A stretch of DNA of 64,000 nt, taken from contig NZ_RDQE01000014.1 of assembly GCF_003697845.1 (NCBI RefSeq), positions 1 to 64,000 on the forward strand, in the 5' to 3' direction. Source of the DNA: Halobellus captivus (GTDB taxonomy: Archaea; Halobacteriota; Halobacteria; Halobacteriales; Haloferacaceae). Positions 34,680-43,509 of this stretch are shown in pieces; the stretch's first letter is position 1; each line of letters opens with the position of its first letter. The notes under the pieces are model-generated. The model was not told where the DNA came from and did not search any database. It worked only from the letters and a program-made list of their open reading frames with translations. The position numbers were made by a program, and so were the translations under genes.

Positions 34680-34930
34680 CCCAGCCACGAGGACTCGCGC
34701 AGCTTGCTGCGCTCCTCAGTCGTTCACTTCGTTCACTCCTTGTGGTGCTTGCTACGCTGTGCTTCGTCCTCGCGGCTGCCCCTTTGAGTCCCACCCCGCA
34801 CCGCAACCACTCCGCACCTCACGCCTCCCCAACCTCGTCGGCCGGCCGGAGCGAAGCGGAGGCCGGCCGACTCCCTCGCGCGGTCTGCTCACGCCCTGAC
34901 GGGCGCTCGCAGGCGCACGCCACCGCAACA
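34680..34930. repeat. Intergenic dispersed repeat with large palindrome
   Basis: This gene-free stretch (part of 34,525-34,959) contains phrases I recall as recurring in Halorubrum intergenic DNA, such as tttgagtcccaccccgc. It also holds a perfect 11-base inverted repeat (34,837-34,847 and 34,861-34,871, gtcggccggcc / ggccggccgac) with a 13-base loop. It is not coding on either strand with confidence. It may be a REP-like or MITE-like element; the genome copy number cannot be judged here. Confidence 0.5.
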
Positions 34931-34959
34931 AAAGCTCGAAAAACCGTTCCACCCCGTTC

Positions 34960-35892
34960 CTACTCGTCGAGCGCGCTCTCGAGCCGGTCGACGAGCTCCT
35001 CGTTGCCGACGTGGAGGGGGACGCGGTCGTGGAGCCCGTCGGGCTCGACGTCGAGGATCGACTCGGAGCCGTCCGAGGACGCCCCGCCCATCGACTCGAC
35101 GATGAACGCGATCGGGTTCGCCTCGAAGGAGAGCCGGAGCTTCCCGGCCGGCGCGTCGACGAGGGCGGGATACGCGAAGATCCCGCCGTAGGTCACCACC
35201 TGGTTCACGTCGCCGACCATCGACCCGCCGTACCGCAGCTTCAGCTCGTCCTCGACCTCCCGGGCGTACTTCCGGAACGGCACGGGCCAGTCCGGCACCC
35301 GCCCGCCGAAGCCGTAGACGGTCGGATCGTCGGGCAGCGTCAGGTCGTCGTCGACGACGGAACGGGTGACGCCGGGGTCGTCTCCGTCGCCCTCGGGGGG
35401 GTCGCTCGCATCGCTCGCCTCACCGCCGCCGTCACGCTCGACGACCTCCTCGCGGACGCCTCGCTCGTCCGCGACGATCATCGTCGTGATCGGTCCGTAG
35501 AGGACGTATCCGGCGGCCACGAGGTTTCGTCCCGAGGCGGGAAGCGGCGCATCGTAGACGCCGACGACGGTCCCCATCGTGTTGTTCGACCGCAGGTTCG
35601 AGGAGCCGTCGAGGGGGTCGATCGCGACCGCGTACGCGCCCTCGCCGACCGCGCCTCCGACGTCGACCGCCTCCGGACGCTCCTCGCTGACGAAGGAGCC
35701 GACGCCCTCGACCGCCCCCAGCGCCTCGGCGAGCAGCTCGTCGGCGTACACGTCGCCCGCCAGCACCGTCTCGCCGGAGGGGTTCTCCGTCCCGCTCTCG
35801 ACGCGCCGGCCGGGCAACGCGTCGCGGATCGTCGGGGCCGTCGCCGCGATCGCGTCGAAGACGGCCTCGACGATCGGGTCGGGATCGGTCAT
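34960..35892 (-). CDS. fbp: Fructose-1,6-bisphosphatase, class I
   Basis: A 310-residue gluconeogenic phosphatase turning fructose 1,6-bisphosphate into fructose 6-phosphate. The metal sites are FVSEERPE (near 67-74) and IDPLDGSSN (near 91-99), with KLRYGGSMVGDVNQVV and GKLRLSFEANPIAFI further on, the FBPase/inositol-phosphatase core. A haloarchaeal acidic insertion (about 150-180, GGGEASDASDPPEGDG) interrupts the usual spacing. Its ATG shares one base with the stop of the upstream aldolase gene (TGATG), so the two enzymes of gluconeogenesis are coupled in one operon. The end is followed by a repeat region. Confidence 0.92.
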   Translation of the reverse strand: MTDPDPIVEAVFDAIAATAPTIRDALPGRRVESGTENPSGETVLAGDVYADELLAEALGAVEGVGSFVSEERPEAVDVGGAVGEGAYAVAIDPLDGSSNLRSNNTMGTVVGVYDAPLPASGRNLVAAGYVLYGPITTMIVADERGVREEVVERDGGGEASDASDPPEGDGDDPGVTRSVVDDDLTLPDDPTVYGFGGRVPDWPVPFRKYAREVEDELKLRYGGSMVGDVNQVVTYGGIFAYPALVDAPAGKLRLSFEANPIAFIVESMGGASSDGSESILDVEPDGLHDRVPLHVGNEELVDRLESALDE

Positions 35893-36695
35893 CAGTCGTC
35901 GCTCTCGGCGATGGCCAGCGCCTCGGCCGGGTCGACCTCCTGGAAGACCACGGCCTCGAGCGCGTCGAGGATGCGCTCGGGGTCGTCGCGCTGGAAGACG
36001 TTTCGGCCGACGGCGAGCCCCGTCGCGCCGGCGTCGATGGCGTCGGCGACGTTCCGGAGGAACGCCTCGTCGTCACGCATCGTCCCGCCGGACATCACCA
36101 CCTGCGTCGGGCCGGCCATCTTCACGGCATCGCCCATCGCCTCGGCGGAGCCCGGATACTTCACCTTCACCAGGTCCGCACCGAGCTCGAGTCCGAGCCG
36201 CGCCCCGTAGGAGATCACCTCGGGACTCCCGTCGTTACGCAGCCCCTGTCCGCGCGGGTACGACCACATGACGACGCCCATGTCGTGTTCGCGGGCCCCC
36301 TCCTGTGCCTCGCGGAACTCCTCCGCCATCTCGACCTCGTGGTTCGAGCCGCCGTAGACCGTGAAGCCGACCGCGTCGGCACCCAGCTCGGCGGCGTACT
36401 CGGCCGAGCAGTTGACCGCGCTGTTCGGCTCGCCTCGCCACAGGTTAGAGGTGCCGTTGAGCTTCAACAGCAGGTTCACGTCGTCCTCGTAGTCCGGGTA
36501 GTACGCCTCGGCGACTCCCTTCTGTACGGCCAGCGCCGTCACCGCCTCGTGGGTCGCCAGCTCGAACAGTCGCTCGGGGTCGGCCGTCGCCGGGTTCGGC
36601 TCGAAGTCCACCGGCCCGTGTTCGAGGCCGTGGTCGTACGCGAGGATCAGTGACTTTCCGTCCCGTGAGATCGCGTCGGCGGCGTGAGGAAGCAT
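35892..36695 (-). CDS. Fructose-bisphosphate aldolase, archaeal class I
   Basis: A 267-residue DhnA-type aldolase. It opens with KSLILAYDHGLEHGP, then has TALAVQKG, a Schiff-base lysine in ADLVKVKYPG (near 175) and the phosphate-binding ends QVVMSGG and GATGLAVGRNVFQ, as in archaeal class I fructose-bisphosphate aldolases. It interconverts triose phosphates and fructose 1,6-bisphosphate. It precedes fbp with one-base overlap, which fits a gluconeogenic operon. A 2-amino-3,7-dideoxy-heptulosonate synthase reading is possible for this fold, but the neighbour argues for aldolase. Confidence 0.88.
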   Translation of the reverse strand: MLPHAADAISRDGKSLILAYDHGLEHGPVDFEPNPATADPERLFELATHEAVTALAVQKGVAEAYYPDYEDDVNLLLKLNGTSNLWRGEPNSAVNCSAEYAAELGADAVGFTVYGGSNHEVEMAEEFREAQEGAREHDMGVVMWSYPRGQGLRNDGSPEVISYGARLGLELGADLVKVKYPGSAEAMGDAVKMAGPTQVVMSGGTMRDDEAFLRNVADAIDAGATGLAVGRNVFQRDDPERILDALEAVVFQEVDPAEALAIAESDD

Positions 36696-36979
36696 CGGTG
36701 GGTAATTCCAGTTGCGCTACCAAAAAGGGCTATGGTCGCTCGACGATCCCTCGACCGCGAAACGGCCGTGTTCTCCGGAGATGAGGCCTCTCCTCCGACA
36801 GAGTGTGAATAACTAACTATCGGGGTAGTAAATATCGTATCGGGGACGCGACCGCCCGCGATCCGGGCCGGCACCCGGGTTCTCCCGGTCGTCTCGACCC
36901 TTGCTTTGAGGATCTCACGGGCCGACGATCGATCCGGCGATCGCCGCGGATCGGCCGTCCGGAGGTCGCCGCCGAACCC

Positions 36980-37918
36980 ATGGCTAGCAAAACGAACGAA
37001 CCCCCGGTGTCCACGGACGCGGTCGCTCCGTGGCACGCCGAGGTGCCCGCATCGGTCGTCGATGCCGGGTATCGGTTCAGAGACGTCCTGACGTATAGTT
37101 CGACGTACCTCGTGTTCATCGCGATGATCGAGGTCCTGACGGTACACCTGGTGTTGTCGTTGCCGCTGAATCCCGCCCCGATCGTCGTCGGTCTTGTCAC
37201 CTTCGCGGTGTACGTCGGCGATCGGATCGCCGACGCGGCCGACGACGAGATATCGAGTCCGGAACGGAGCGCGTTCGTGACGCGCCACCGCACGCTCCTG
37301 TCGGTCCTCACCGCGGTCACGTACGGTCTCGCGATCGCTCTCTCGCTGACCGGTGGCCCGCTCGCGCTCGCGATCACCCTGCTTCCCGGCTGTTTCTGGA
37401 TCCTCTACGCCTCCGACTGGCTCCCGTCGCTCGGGTCCTACTTCAGGCGGTTAAAGCGGGTCCTGATCGTGAACTCGACGATCGTCGCCTCGGCGTGGGC
37501 GATCGCCGTCGTCGGCTTGCCGATCGCGTTCGCCGGGGCGCCCGTGACGCCGCTCGCGGCGGTGGTGTTCGTGTACTTCCTCGTCGACACGTTCGTCAAC
37601 ACGGAGATCCCCAACGTCCGGGACGTCGAGGCCGACGAGGCCGTCGGCGTCTCGACGCTTCCGGTCGTCTTCGGGGTCGCACGAACCCGGCAGATCCTGT
37701 ACGGACTCGACCTGTCGCTCATCGCCTTCGTCGTGCTCGCGCTGTCGTCCGGGATACTGACGGCCGCGGCCGCGGCGGCGATGCTCGTCGGCCTCGGCTA
37801 CGCGTTGGTTCTCGCGTGGTTCGTGGGCCGGAACACGGTACCGGGCCGGCTCGCCATCGCCGGCGAGGCGAAACACCTCGTGGTGTTCGCCGTCCTCGTC
37901 TTCACGACGGGGATCTGA
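36980..37918 (+). CDS. UbiA-family prenyltransferase
   Basis: A 312-residue membrane prenyltransferase with about eight to nine hydrophobic helices. The first aspartate motif is DRIADAADDE (near 80-89) and the second is NTEIPNVRDVEADE (near 207-220), both needed to bind magnesium-pyrophosphate of the isoprenyl donor. The acceptor cannot be named; archaeal UbiA members make menaquinone, haem a/o or geranylgeranylglycerol lipids. The long loop before the second motif has a basic RRLKRV segment. The start at 36,980 follows a 284-base spacer (36,696-36,979) in which no other gene was seen. Confidence 0.85.
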   Translation: MASKTNEPPVSTDAVAPWHAEVPASVVDAGYRFRDVLTYSSTYLVFIAMIEVLTVHLVLSLPLNPAPIVVGLVTFAVYVGDRIADAADDEISSPERSAFVTRHRTLLSVLTAVTYGLAIALSLTGGPLALAITLLPGCFWILYASDWLPSLGSYFRRLKRVLIVNSTIVASAWAIAVVGLPIAFAGAPVTPLAAVVFVYFLVDTFVNTEIPNVRDVEADEAVGVSTLPVVFGVARTRQILYGLDLSLIAFVVLALSSGILTAAAAAAMLVGLGYALVLAWFVGRNTVPGRLAIAGEAKHLVVFAVLVFTTGI

Positions 37919-38056
37919 CCGCGGTCGGGACCGATCGCGGCTCGTCCTTTTTTATTCGTAAACCGTTCACCGTCGGCGTTCGCGAACCGCCGATCACCCT
38001 TGTTTTCTCGACATCTCCCGGATAATTCATATGTCCGGGTTTCGTTACGCCCTCAC

Positions 38057-39709
38057 GTGTTCCCCCCGACTTCGATGGCCGCCCCCCTCCTGTTCGGCTC
38101 GGTTGCCATCGGGACCAGCGCGGCGATCCTCGCCTGGCGGGCGCGGCCGAACCCGGGGGCAACGCCGCTCGTGTGGCTGTTGATCGGACAGTCGTGGTGG
38201 TCGACGTGTATCGTCTTCAGCCTCTCGACTGAGGCCGCGCCCGAGGCGGTGTTCTGGACGAAGGTCGGCTGGATCGGCGTCATGATCGTCCCCGTCGCGT
38301 GGATCCTGTTCGCGCTCGAGTACACGGGACGCGACGCGTACCTCACCCGACGAAACGTCGCGTTGTTGTCCGTCGTTCCGGCGCTCACGGTTCTTCTCGC
38401 GTTGACCGAGGAGTATCACGGCCTCCTCTACGTGCGGGAAGCCGGCGTCGCCGCCTACGGGTTCGTGCTCGTCGAACAGGGGGGGATCTGGTACGCGGTG
38501 GCCGCCGGATACACCTACCTGCTCGCCGTCCTCGGGATCGTCCCGATACTGGGGCTCCTCTCGAGCGGGGCGACCGCGTTCCGCGGACAGAGCGCGGCGC
38601 TTATCGTCGGGGTCGTGACGCCGTGGGCGACGAACGTCCTCTACAACCTGGGGGCGTTTCCGAACGTGGGCATCGATCCGACGCCGATCGCGTTCGCGAT
38701 CTCCGGCGTCGCGTACCTGGGCGCGATCGACCGGTTCAGAATGTTCGGTGCCAACCCCGCCCCGGCGTGGCGGGCCAGACAGTTCCTGTTCGACCACATC
38801 CACGAGGGCGTCGTCGTCGTCGACGGACACGACACGATAGTCGACGTGAACCGGGCGGCCGCCGAGATCCTCGATCTCGACGTGGATCGGGCGCTCGGGG
38901 CGTCGGGGTCCGATCTCCTTCCGCTGAACGAACCGTTTCGAACCGACGGCGAGCGTGAACTCCTGACGATCGGCACCGGGTCCGCGTCGCGGTCGTACGA
39001 CGTGGGCGTGAGCGAGCTCACCGATCGGCACGGCGAGACGCTCGGATACGTGTTCACCCTCCACGACGTGACGCGGTACCTCCAACAACGGCAGCGACTG
39101 AAGGTGCTGAATCGGGTGTTGCGACACAACATCCGCACCGAGACCAACATCATCCAGGGATACGCCGAACGAACCTCCGGAGAGACGGCCGAGACGATCA
39201 CGCAACGCACGGAACGGATCGTGGAGATCAGCGAGAAGGGCCGGGACGCGATCGACCTGTTCGAGGACACGGTGAACGACCGGGAGGGAACGTCGCTCGT
39301 CGGTCTGCTCGAACGGAGCCTCCGTGCCGCCCACGACGCGTACCCGGCGGTCGAGTTCGAACTCGAGTACCCCGACGAGGACGCCGCCGTCTCCGAGGGG
39401 CTCTCCGTCGTGGTGGACAACCTGATCGAGAACGCCGCGATACACAACGACGGGGAGGACCGGCGGGTCACCGTGACCGCGGCCGTCGACGACGACCGCG
39501 CCCGGGTCCGAGTCATCGACAACGGACCAGGGATCGACGAGTACGAGCTGGACGTCCTGAACTCCGGCACCGAAACCCCGCTTCGACACGCGAGCGGCCT
39601 CGGTCTCTGGCTCGTGAAATGGGGTACGGAGGTGATCGACGGATCGGTCACCTTCGAGTCGAACCGGTCCACGGGGACCGTCGTCACGACGACGGTTCCC
39701 GTCCGTTGA
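38057..39709 (+). CDS. 7TM-PAS histidine kinase
   Basis: A membrane sensor kinase of about 550 residues. The N-terminal third has seven hydrophobic helices, the haloarchaeal N-terminal 7TM sensor layout. A PAS domain follows (GVVVVDGHDTIVDVNRAAAEILDL to TLHDVTRYL). The phosphorylated histidine is in LRHNIRTETNI, and the ATPase boxes are DNLIENAAIHN, DNGPGIDEYE and GLGLWLVK. The start is uncertain: GTG 38,057 lies about 27 bases after a TATA-like attcatat, while ATG 38,075 also gives a sensible membrane start. No response regulator is adjacent. Confidence 0.82.
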   Translation: MFPPTSMAAPLLFGSVAIGTSAAILAWRARPNPGATPLVWLLIGQSWWSTCIVFSLSTEAAPEAVFWTKVGWIGVMIVPVAWILFALEYTGRDAYLTRRNVALLSVVPALTVLLALTEEYHGLLYVREAGVAAYGFVLVEQGGIWYAVAAGYTYLLAVLGIVPILGLLSSGATAFRGQSAALIVGVVTPWATNVLYNLGAFPNVGIDPTPIAFAISGVAYLGAIDRFRMFGANPAPAWRARQFLFDHIHEGVVVVDGHDTIVDVNRAAAEILDLDVDRALGASGSDLLPLNEPFRTDGERELLTIGTGSASRSYDVGVSELTDRHGETLGYVFTLHDVTRYLQQRQRLKVLNRVLRHNIRTETNIIQGYAERTSGETAETITQRTERIVEISEKGRDAIDLFEDTVNDREGTSLVGLLERSLRAAHDAYPAVEFELEYPDEDAAVSEGLSVVVDNLIENAAIHNDGEDRRVTVTAAVDDDRARVRVIDNGPGIDEYELDVLNSGTETPLRHASGLGLWLVKWGTEVIDGSVTFESNRSTGTVVTTTVPVR

Positions 39710-39767
39710 GCGGGACGTTACCGCGAACACCGCAATACTTAGTCCCGCTCCCGCACCAGCGGGTTCC

Positions 39768-40625
39768 ATGAACGAGCCATCCGACGTGGAGACGGTGGGC
39801 GTGGTCGGGGCCGGGACGATGGGCCACGGCATCGCGCAGGTCGCCGCGACCGCCGGCTACGACGTGGTGATGCGGGACGTCGAGACCGAGTACGTCGACC
39901 GCGGCCTCGAGGGGATCGACTCGAGCCTCGAGCGGCTCGCGGAGAGGGGTGCACTCGACGAGGAGCCGTCGGCGATCCGTGCGCGGATCGAGGGCACGAC
40001 CGACCTCGCGGCGCTCGCGGATGCCGGCGTCGTCGTCGAGGCCGTGATCGAGGACCTCGAGGTGAAACGGGACGTCTTCACCGATCTCGACGAGGTCACC
40101 GACGAGGACGCCGTCCTCGCGACCAACACGTCGACGCTCTCGGTCACGTCGATCGCGAGCGCGACGGACCGCGCCGACGCGGTCGTCGGCCTCCACTTCA
40201 TGAACCCGGTCCCGGTGATGGAGGGCGTTGAGGTCGTCGTGGGCGAGCGGACCGACGACTCGACCGTCGCGTTCGCCCACGCGTTCGCGGCCGAGCTGGG
40301 CAAGGAGACGTGGGAGTCTGACGACAAGCCGGGGTTCGTCACCAACCGGATCCTGATTCCGTGGATAAACGAGGGGATCCGCGCGTACGACGAGGGAGTG
40401 GCCACGCGGGACGACGTCGACCGCGGCATGCGGCTCGGCACGAACGTCCCCATGGGTCCGCTCGAACTCGCCGATCACATCGGGCTCGACGTGGTCCTCG
40501 ACGCCAGCCGGACGCTCCACGAGGAGCTCGGCGACCGATACAAGCCGGCGTACCTCCTCAAGCGAAAGGTCGCCGCCGGCGACCTCGGCAAGAAGACCGG
40601 CGAGGGGTTCTACGAGCACGACTGA
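39768..40625 (+). CDS. 3-hydroxyacyl-CoA dehydrogenase
   Basis: A 285-residue NAD-dependent enzyme of fatty-acid or butanoate metabolism. The Rossmann motif is VGVVGAGTMGHGIAQ, catalytic histidine is in LHFMNPVPVMEGVEVV (near 147), and the C-terminal domain has NRILIPWINEG, MGPLELADHIGLDV and KKTGEGFYEHD, all typical. It oxidises L-3-hydroxyacyl-CoA to 3-oxoacyl-CoA, or the reverse in polyhydroxybutyrate or synthesis routes. A TATA-like aatactta about 30 bases before the ATG suggests a leaderless message. No beta-oxidation partner is adjacent. Confidence 0.92.
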   Translation: MNEPSDVETVGVVGAGTMGHGIAQVAATAGYDVVMRDVETEYVDRGLEGIDSSLERLAERGALDEEPSAIRARIEGTTDLAALADAGVVVEAVIEDLEVKRDVFTDLDEVTDEDAVLATNTSTLSVTSIASATDRADAVVGLHFMNPVPVMEGVEVVVGERTDDSTVAFAHAFAAELGKETWESDDKPGFVTNRILIPWINEGIRAYDEGVATRDDVDRGMRLGTNVPMGPLELADHIGLDVVLDASRTLHEELGDRYKPAYLLKRKVAAGDLGKKTGEGFYEHD

Positions 40626-40690
40626 GCCGACCGGGAGACCTCGCGGGGGGTTCGGGAAACGCCTAAGCCGCTCGCCGCCCGCGTTCGGGC

Positions 40691-41494
40691 ATGCAACCGA
40701 TCTCGATACTCGGTCCCGGGGCCGACGACCTCGCCGGGACGCTCGCGGAGCGGCTGGAGGGTCGCGTCGCCGTCGTCCGACGGGACGAGTCGAACGGACG
40801 CGGCGAGGGGGTCGGAACCGACGACGACACGACCCTCGCGCTCGCTCCGGACGGCACCTGGACGGGCCGTGGGACCGTCGACGGGTTCGACGCGCTCCTC
40901 GACCGGCTCGCACCCGACCACGACTTCCTCGTCGCGGTCGGCTACGCCCGGCTTCGGCTTCCGACCGTTCTCCTCGGGACCGACGCGGACCCGGACGACA
41001 CGCCCGGGGACGTCGTCGCCCGCGGGGATGCCCCTGCGGACGTCGACGTCGACGACCTCCTCGCGACGCTCGACGCCGCGGAGCCGTGGATAACCCGCGA
41101 ACTGCTCGTGAACCGGGTCGAGCGGTCGGCCGACGCGGAGCGGTCGGGCGCCATCGCGACGTTCACCGGGCGGGTTCGCGCGCGCGATGCCCCCGACGAC
41201 GACCGCACGACCCACCTCGCCTTCGAGAAGTACGAGGGCGTCGCCCGCGAGCGCATGGACGCGATCGGCGCGGAGCTGACCGACCGTGAAGGGGTCTTCG
41301 AGGTGGCCTTCCACCACCGCACGGGCGTGATCGAGGCGGGCGAGGACATCGTCTTCGTGGTCGTCCTCGCTGGCCACCGGGCCGAGGCGTTTCGAGCCGT
41401 CGAGGACGGGATCGACCGGCTCAAGGACGAGGTCCCGATCTTCAAGAAGGAGACCACGGAGTCCGAGGAGTTCTGGCTCCACCAGCGGTCGTGA
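40691..41494 (+). CDS. moaE: MobB-like / MoaE fusion (molybdopterin synthase large subunit)
   Basis: A 267-residue two-domain protein. Residues 125-267 are MoaE: RSGAIATFTGRVR, the conserved LAFEKYEG, FEVAFHHRTGVIEAGE, VVVLAGHRAEAF and PIFKKE with EEFWLHQ at the end. The N-terminal 110 residues resemble the MobB GTPase fold but the P-loop is replaced by GPGADDLAG, so nucleotide binding is doubtful. MoaE transfers sulphur from the MoaD/SAMP thiocarboxylate to precursor Z to make molybdopterin; in haloarchaea the SAMP proteins supply the sulphur. The fusion is intact and complete. Neighbours give no operon link. Confidence 0.87.
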   Translation: MQPISILGPGADDLAGTLAERLEGRVAVVRRDESNGRGEGVGTDDDTTLALAPDGTWTGRGTVDGFDALLDRLAPDHDFLVAVGYARLRLPTVLLGTDADPDDTPGDVVARGDAPADVDVDDLLATLDAAEPWITRELLVNRVERSADAERSGAIATFTGRVRARDAPDDDRTTHLAFEKYEGVARERMDAIGAELTDREGVFEVAFHHRTGVIEAGEDIVFVVVLAGHRAEAFRAVEDGIDRLKDEVPIFKKETTESEEFWLHQRS

Positions 41495-41876
41495 GCCTTC
41501 GGAGTCGACCGGCCGGCGATCCGCCCCGTCGACCCCACCGTACTCCCGAACGGATCCGCCACGGTCCGGGTCGATTCCTCCCTACTTCCGGACGATCCGT
41601 CCCGGCGTGCCGCCGTCTCCGGTGCGCGCGCTCGACCGGGATCGGTCCGTCCGCTCGCCACTGAATGGGCAATTTCTTCCGCTAAGCGTGCGCTCGACGA
41701 TCGATCGACCTCCGGAGGAGACGGATCGTCGAGAATCATATCGAACGATTCTACATGAGCTATAAACGTTCTAACTTCCTCTAAAACTGTTATGAAACGT
41801 CAGCGGAGACGTTTTAGCGTTCGTTTGCTCCCTGAAAGGTGCTGAATCCCCCTGAAGGCCGTCCAACGGTCTCCCC
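41495..41876. other. Gene-free spacer
   Basis: About 380 bases, GC-rich on the left and AT-richer on the right. No convincing gene or RNA was seen; one open frame on the minus strand is a shadow with no coding features. The right side runs into the promoter of the DUF7123 gene. Confidence 0.5.
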
Positions 41877-41886
41877 TTTATAACAT
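41877..41886 (+). promoter_or_regulatory. TATA box of the DUF7123 gene
   Basis: ctttataaca is centred about 32 bases before the ATG at 41,914, giving a near-leaderless transcript. Confidence 0.6.
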
Positions 41887-41913
41887 CCCCCGTCGCCATG
41901 GACGGGATGTACC

Positions 41914-42174
41914 ATGAGCGCGACTGCGAACCCCTCCACGAACGCGGGCACGACCGACGACCTCTCCAAGGAGGAGCGGCTGAAGCGGTACCTGCTCGAC
42001 CGCGCCGAAGACGGCGAGATGTACTTCAAAGGGAAGTTCATCTCGGACGACGTCGACCTCTCGCCGAAGGAGATCGGCGCGCTGATGGTGAAGCTCAGCG
42101 AGTCGGCCACCGAGCTCACCGTGGAGAAGTGGTCGTACACGGGTGCGACCACCTGGCGCGTCGAGTCCGCCTGA
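41914..42174 (+). CDS. DUF7123-family protein
   Basis: An 86-residue haloarchaeal protein. After a Ser/Thr/Asn-rich lead it shows KEERLKRYLLDRAEDGEM, YFKGKFISDDVDLSPKEIGAL and VEKWSYTGATTWRVES, a compact winged-helix-like domain found in haloarchaea under DUF7123. DNA binding is a fold-based guess. It is strongly promoted (good TATA) and probably monocistronic. The role is unknown. Confidence 0.8.
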   Translation: MSATANPSTNAGTTDDLSKEERLKRYLLDRAEDGEMYFKGKFISDDVDLSPKEIGALMVKLSESATELTVEKWSYTGATTWRVESA

Positions 42175-42351
42175 TCGGTCACCGAACCGGCAAACCGGAA
42201 CCGGGTCTACGAACCGGACGCGCTCGCTCGCGTGTCCCCGCCGACACCGCCTTCCGTTCGTATCCTTCCTTCGCCGCCGATCCGGTAGTCCCGGCTTCGT
42301 TCCGACTCCGGTGACGCGGGGTTTATACTCGACGACGGTCAACGACCGACG

Positions 42352-43503
42352 ATGTCAGAACGCGAGGACGGGACGGCGTCGGCGACCGCCGACGTTCCCC
42401 GTCCCGACCCGCTCCGGACGTTCTTCCGCGTCGAGGAGGTCCGCCGCGAGGACGGTCGCGTTCGGTACGTGGGCGAGTCGTACATCCCCGAGCGAACGCT
42501 CCTCCGGAAGCTCGTCCCGGCGTTCCGCGAGGCCGGCTACGACGTCGACGTGGAGACGCTCGAGGACGGCCACGTCGTCGTCGCGACCCCGTTCGGCTAC
42601 GGTCGTGACGGGGTCCCGTGGGTGAACGTCGGGCTCTTCCTCGCGACGGTGCTCTCGACGCTGTTCGTCGGCGCGTACGGCTGGTACTACGTCCCGCTCG
42701 CCGAGATCCGCGCGAACCCCCTCTCGATGCTGCGGGCGTGGCCGTTCACCGCCGCCGTCCTGGGCGTGTTGATGACCCACGAGCTGGGCCACTACGTCGC
42801 CGGCCGGTACCACGGCGTCGACGTGTCGTTGCCGTACGTCATCCCGTTCGTCTTCCCGTTCGGGACGCTCGGCGCCGTCATCCGGATGCGCGGCCGGATG
42901 CCCTCCCGGAAGGCGCTCTTCGACGTCGGCGCGGCCGGCCCCATCGCCGGGCTCGTCGCCACCGTGATCGTCACCGTGATCGGGCTCTCGCTCGACCCGA
43001 TCCGCGTTCCGGCGGAGGTGGCGACCGGCTCCGGGACGATGATCCGGTTCAACAACCCGCCGCTTTTAGCCCTCATCGCCGACCTGATCGGCCAGCCGAC
43101 CTCGTACGACGACCCCACACGGGCGGTCCACCCGGTGATCATCGGCGGCTGGGTCGGGATGTTCTTCACCCTCCTGAACCTGCTCCCGGTCGGCCAGCTC
43201 GACGGGGGCCACATGATCCGCGCGATGGTCGGACCGCGCCAGGAGACGATCGCGTCGCTCGTTCCCGGCGCGCTGTTCGCGATCGCCGCGTACCTCTACT
43301 ACGGGCGCGGGCTCGGCTTCGACGAGTCGGTCGGCCTCTGGGCGTTCTGGGGGTTCTTCTCGCTGGTCATCGCCTTCAACGGCCCGGCGAACCCAACCGA
43401 CGAGGCACGGCTCGATTGGCCCCGCGTCGCCGTCGGCGTGCTCACGTTCGGGGCGGGCGCGCTCTGTTTTCTCCTCGTCCCGATACAGGTCGTGACGGCC
43501 TGA
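42352..43503 (+). CDS. Site-2 protease family (M50) metalloprotease
   Basis: A 383-residue membrane protease. HELGH lies at residues 143-147 within THELGHYVAGR, and the third zinc ligand is in QLDGGHM (D284). A soluble N-terminal domain of about 90 residues (EEVRREDGRVRYVGESY...) precedes the membrane part, which has about eight hydrophobic helices. The loops FVFPFGTLGAVIRM and AAGPIAGL match site-2 proteases that cut membrane-bound regulators within the bilayer. The substrate is unknown. The next gene starts six bases after the stop, so they may be co-transcribed. Confidence 0.9.
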   Translation: MSEREDGTASATADVPRPDPLRTFFRVEEVRREDGRVRYVGESYIPERTLLRKLVPAFREAGYDVDVETLEDGHVVVATPFGYGRDGVPWVNVGLFLATVLSTLFVGAYGWYYVPLAEIRANPLSMLRAWPFTAAVLGVLMTHELGHYVAGRYHGVDVSLPYVIPFVFPFGTLGAVIRMRGRMPSRKALFDVGAAGPIAGLVATVIVTVIGLSLDPIRVPAEVATGSGTMIRFNNPPLLALIADLIGQPTSYDDPTRAVHPVIIGGWVGMFFTLLNLLPVGQLDGGHMIRAMVGPRQETIASLVPGALFAIAAYLYYGRGLGFDESVGLWAFWGFFSLVIAFNGPANPTDEARLDWPRVAVGVLTFGAGALCFLLVPIQVVTA

Positions 43504-43509
43504 CCGGCG

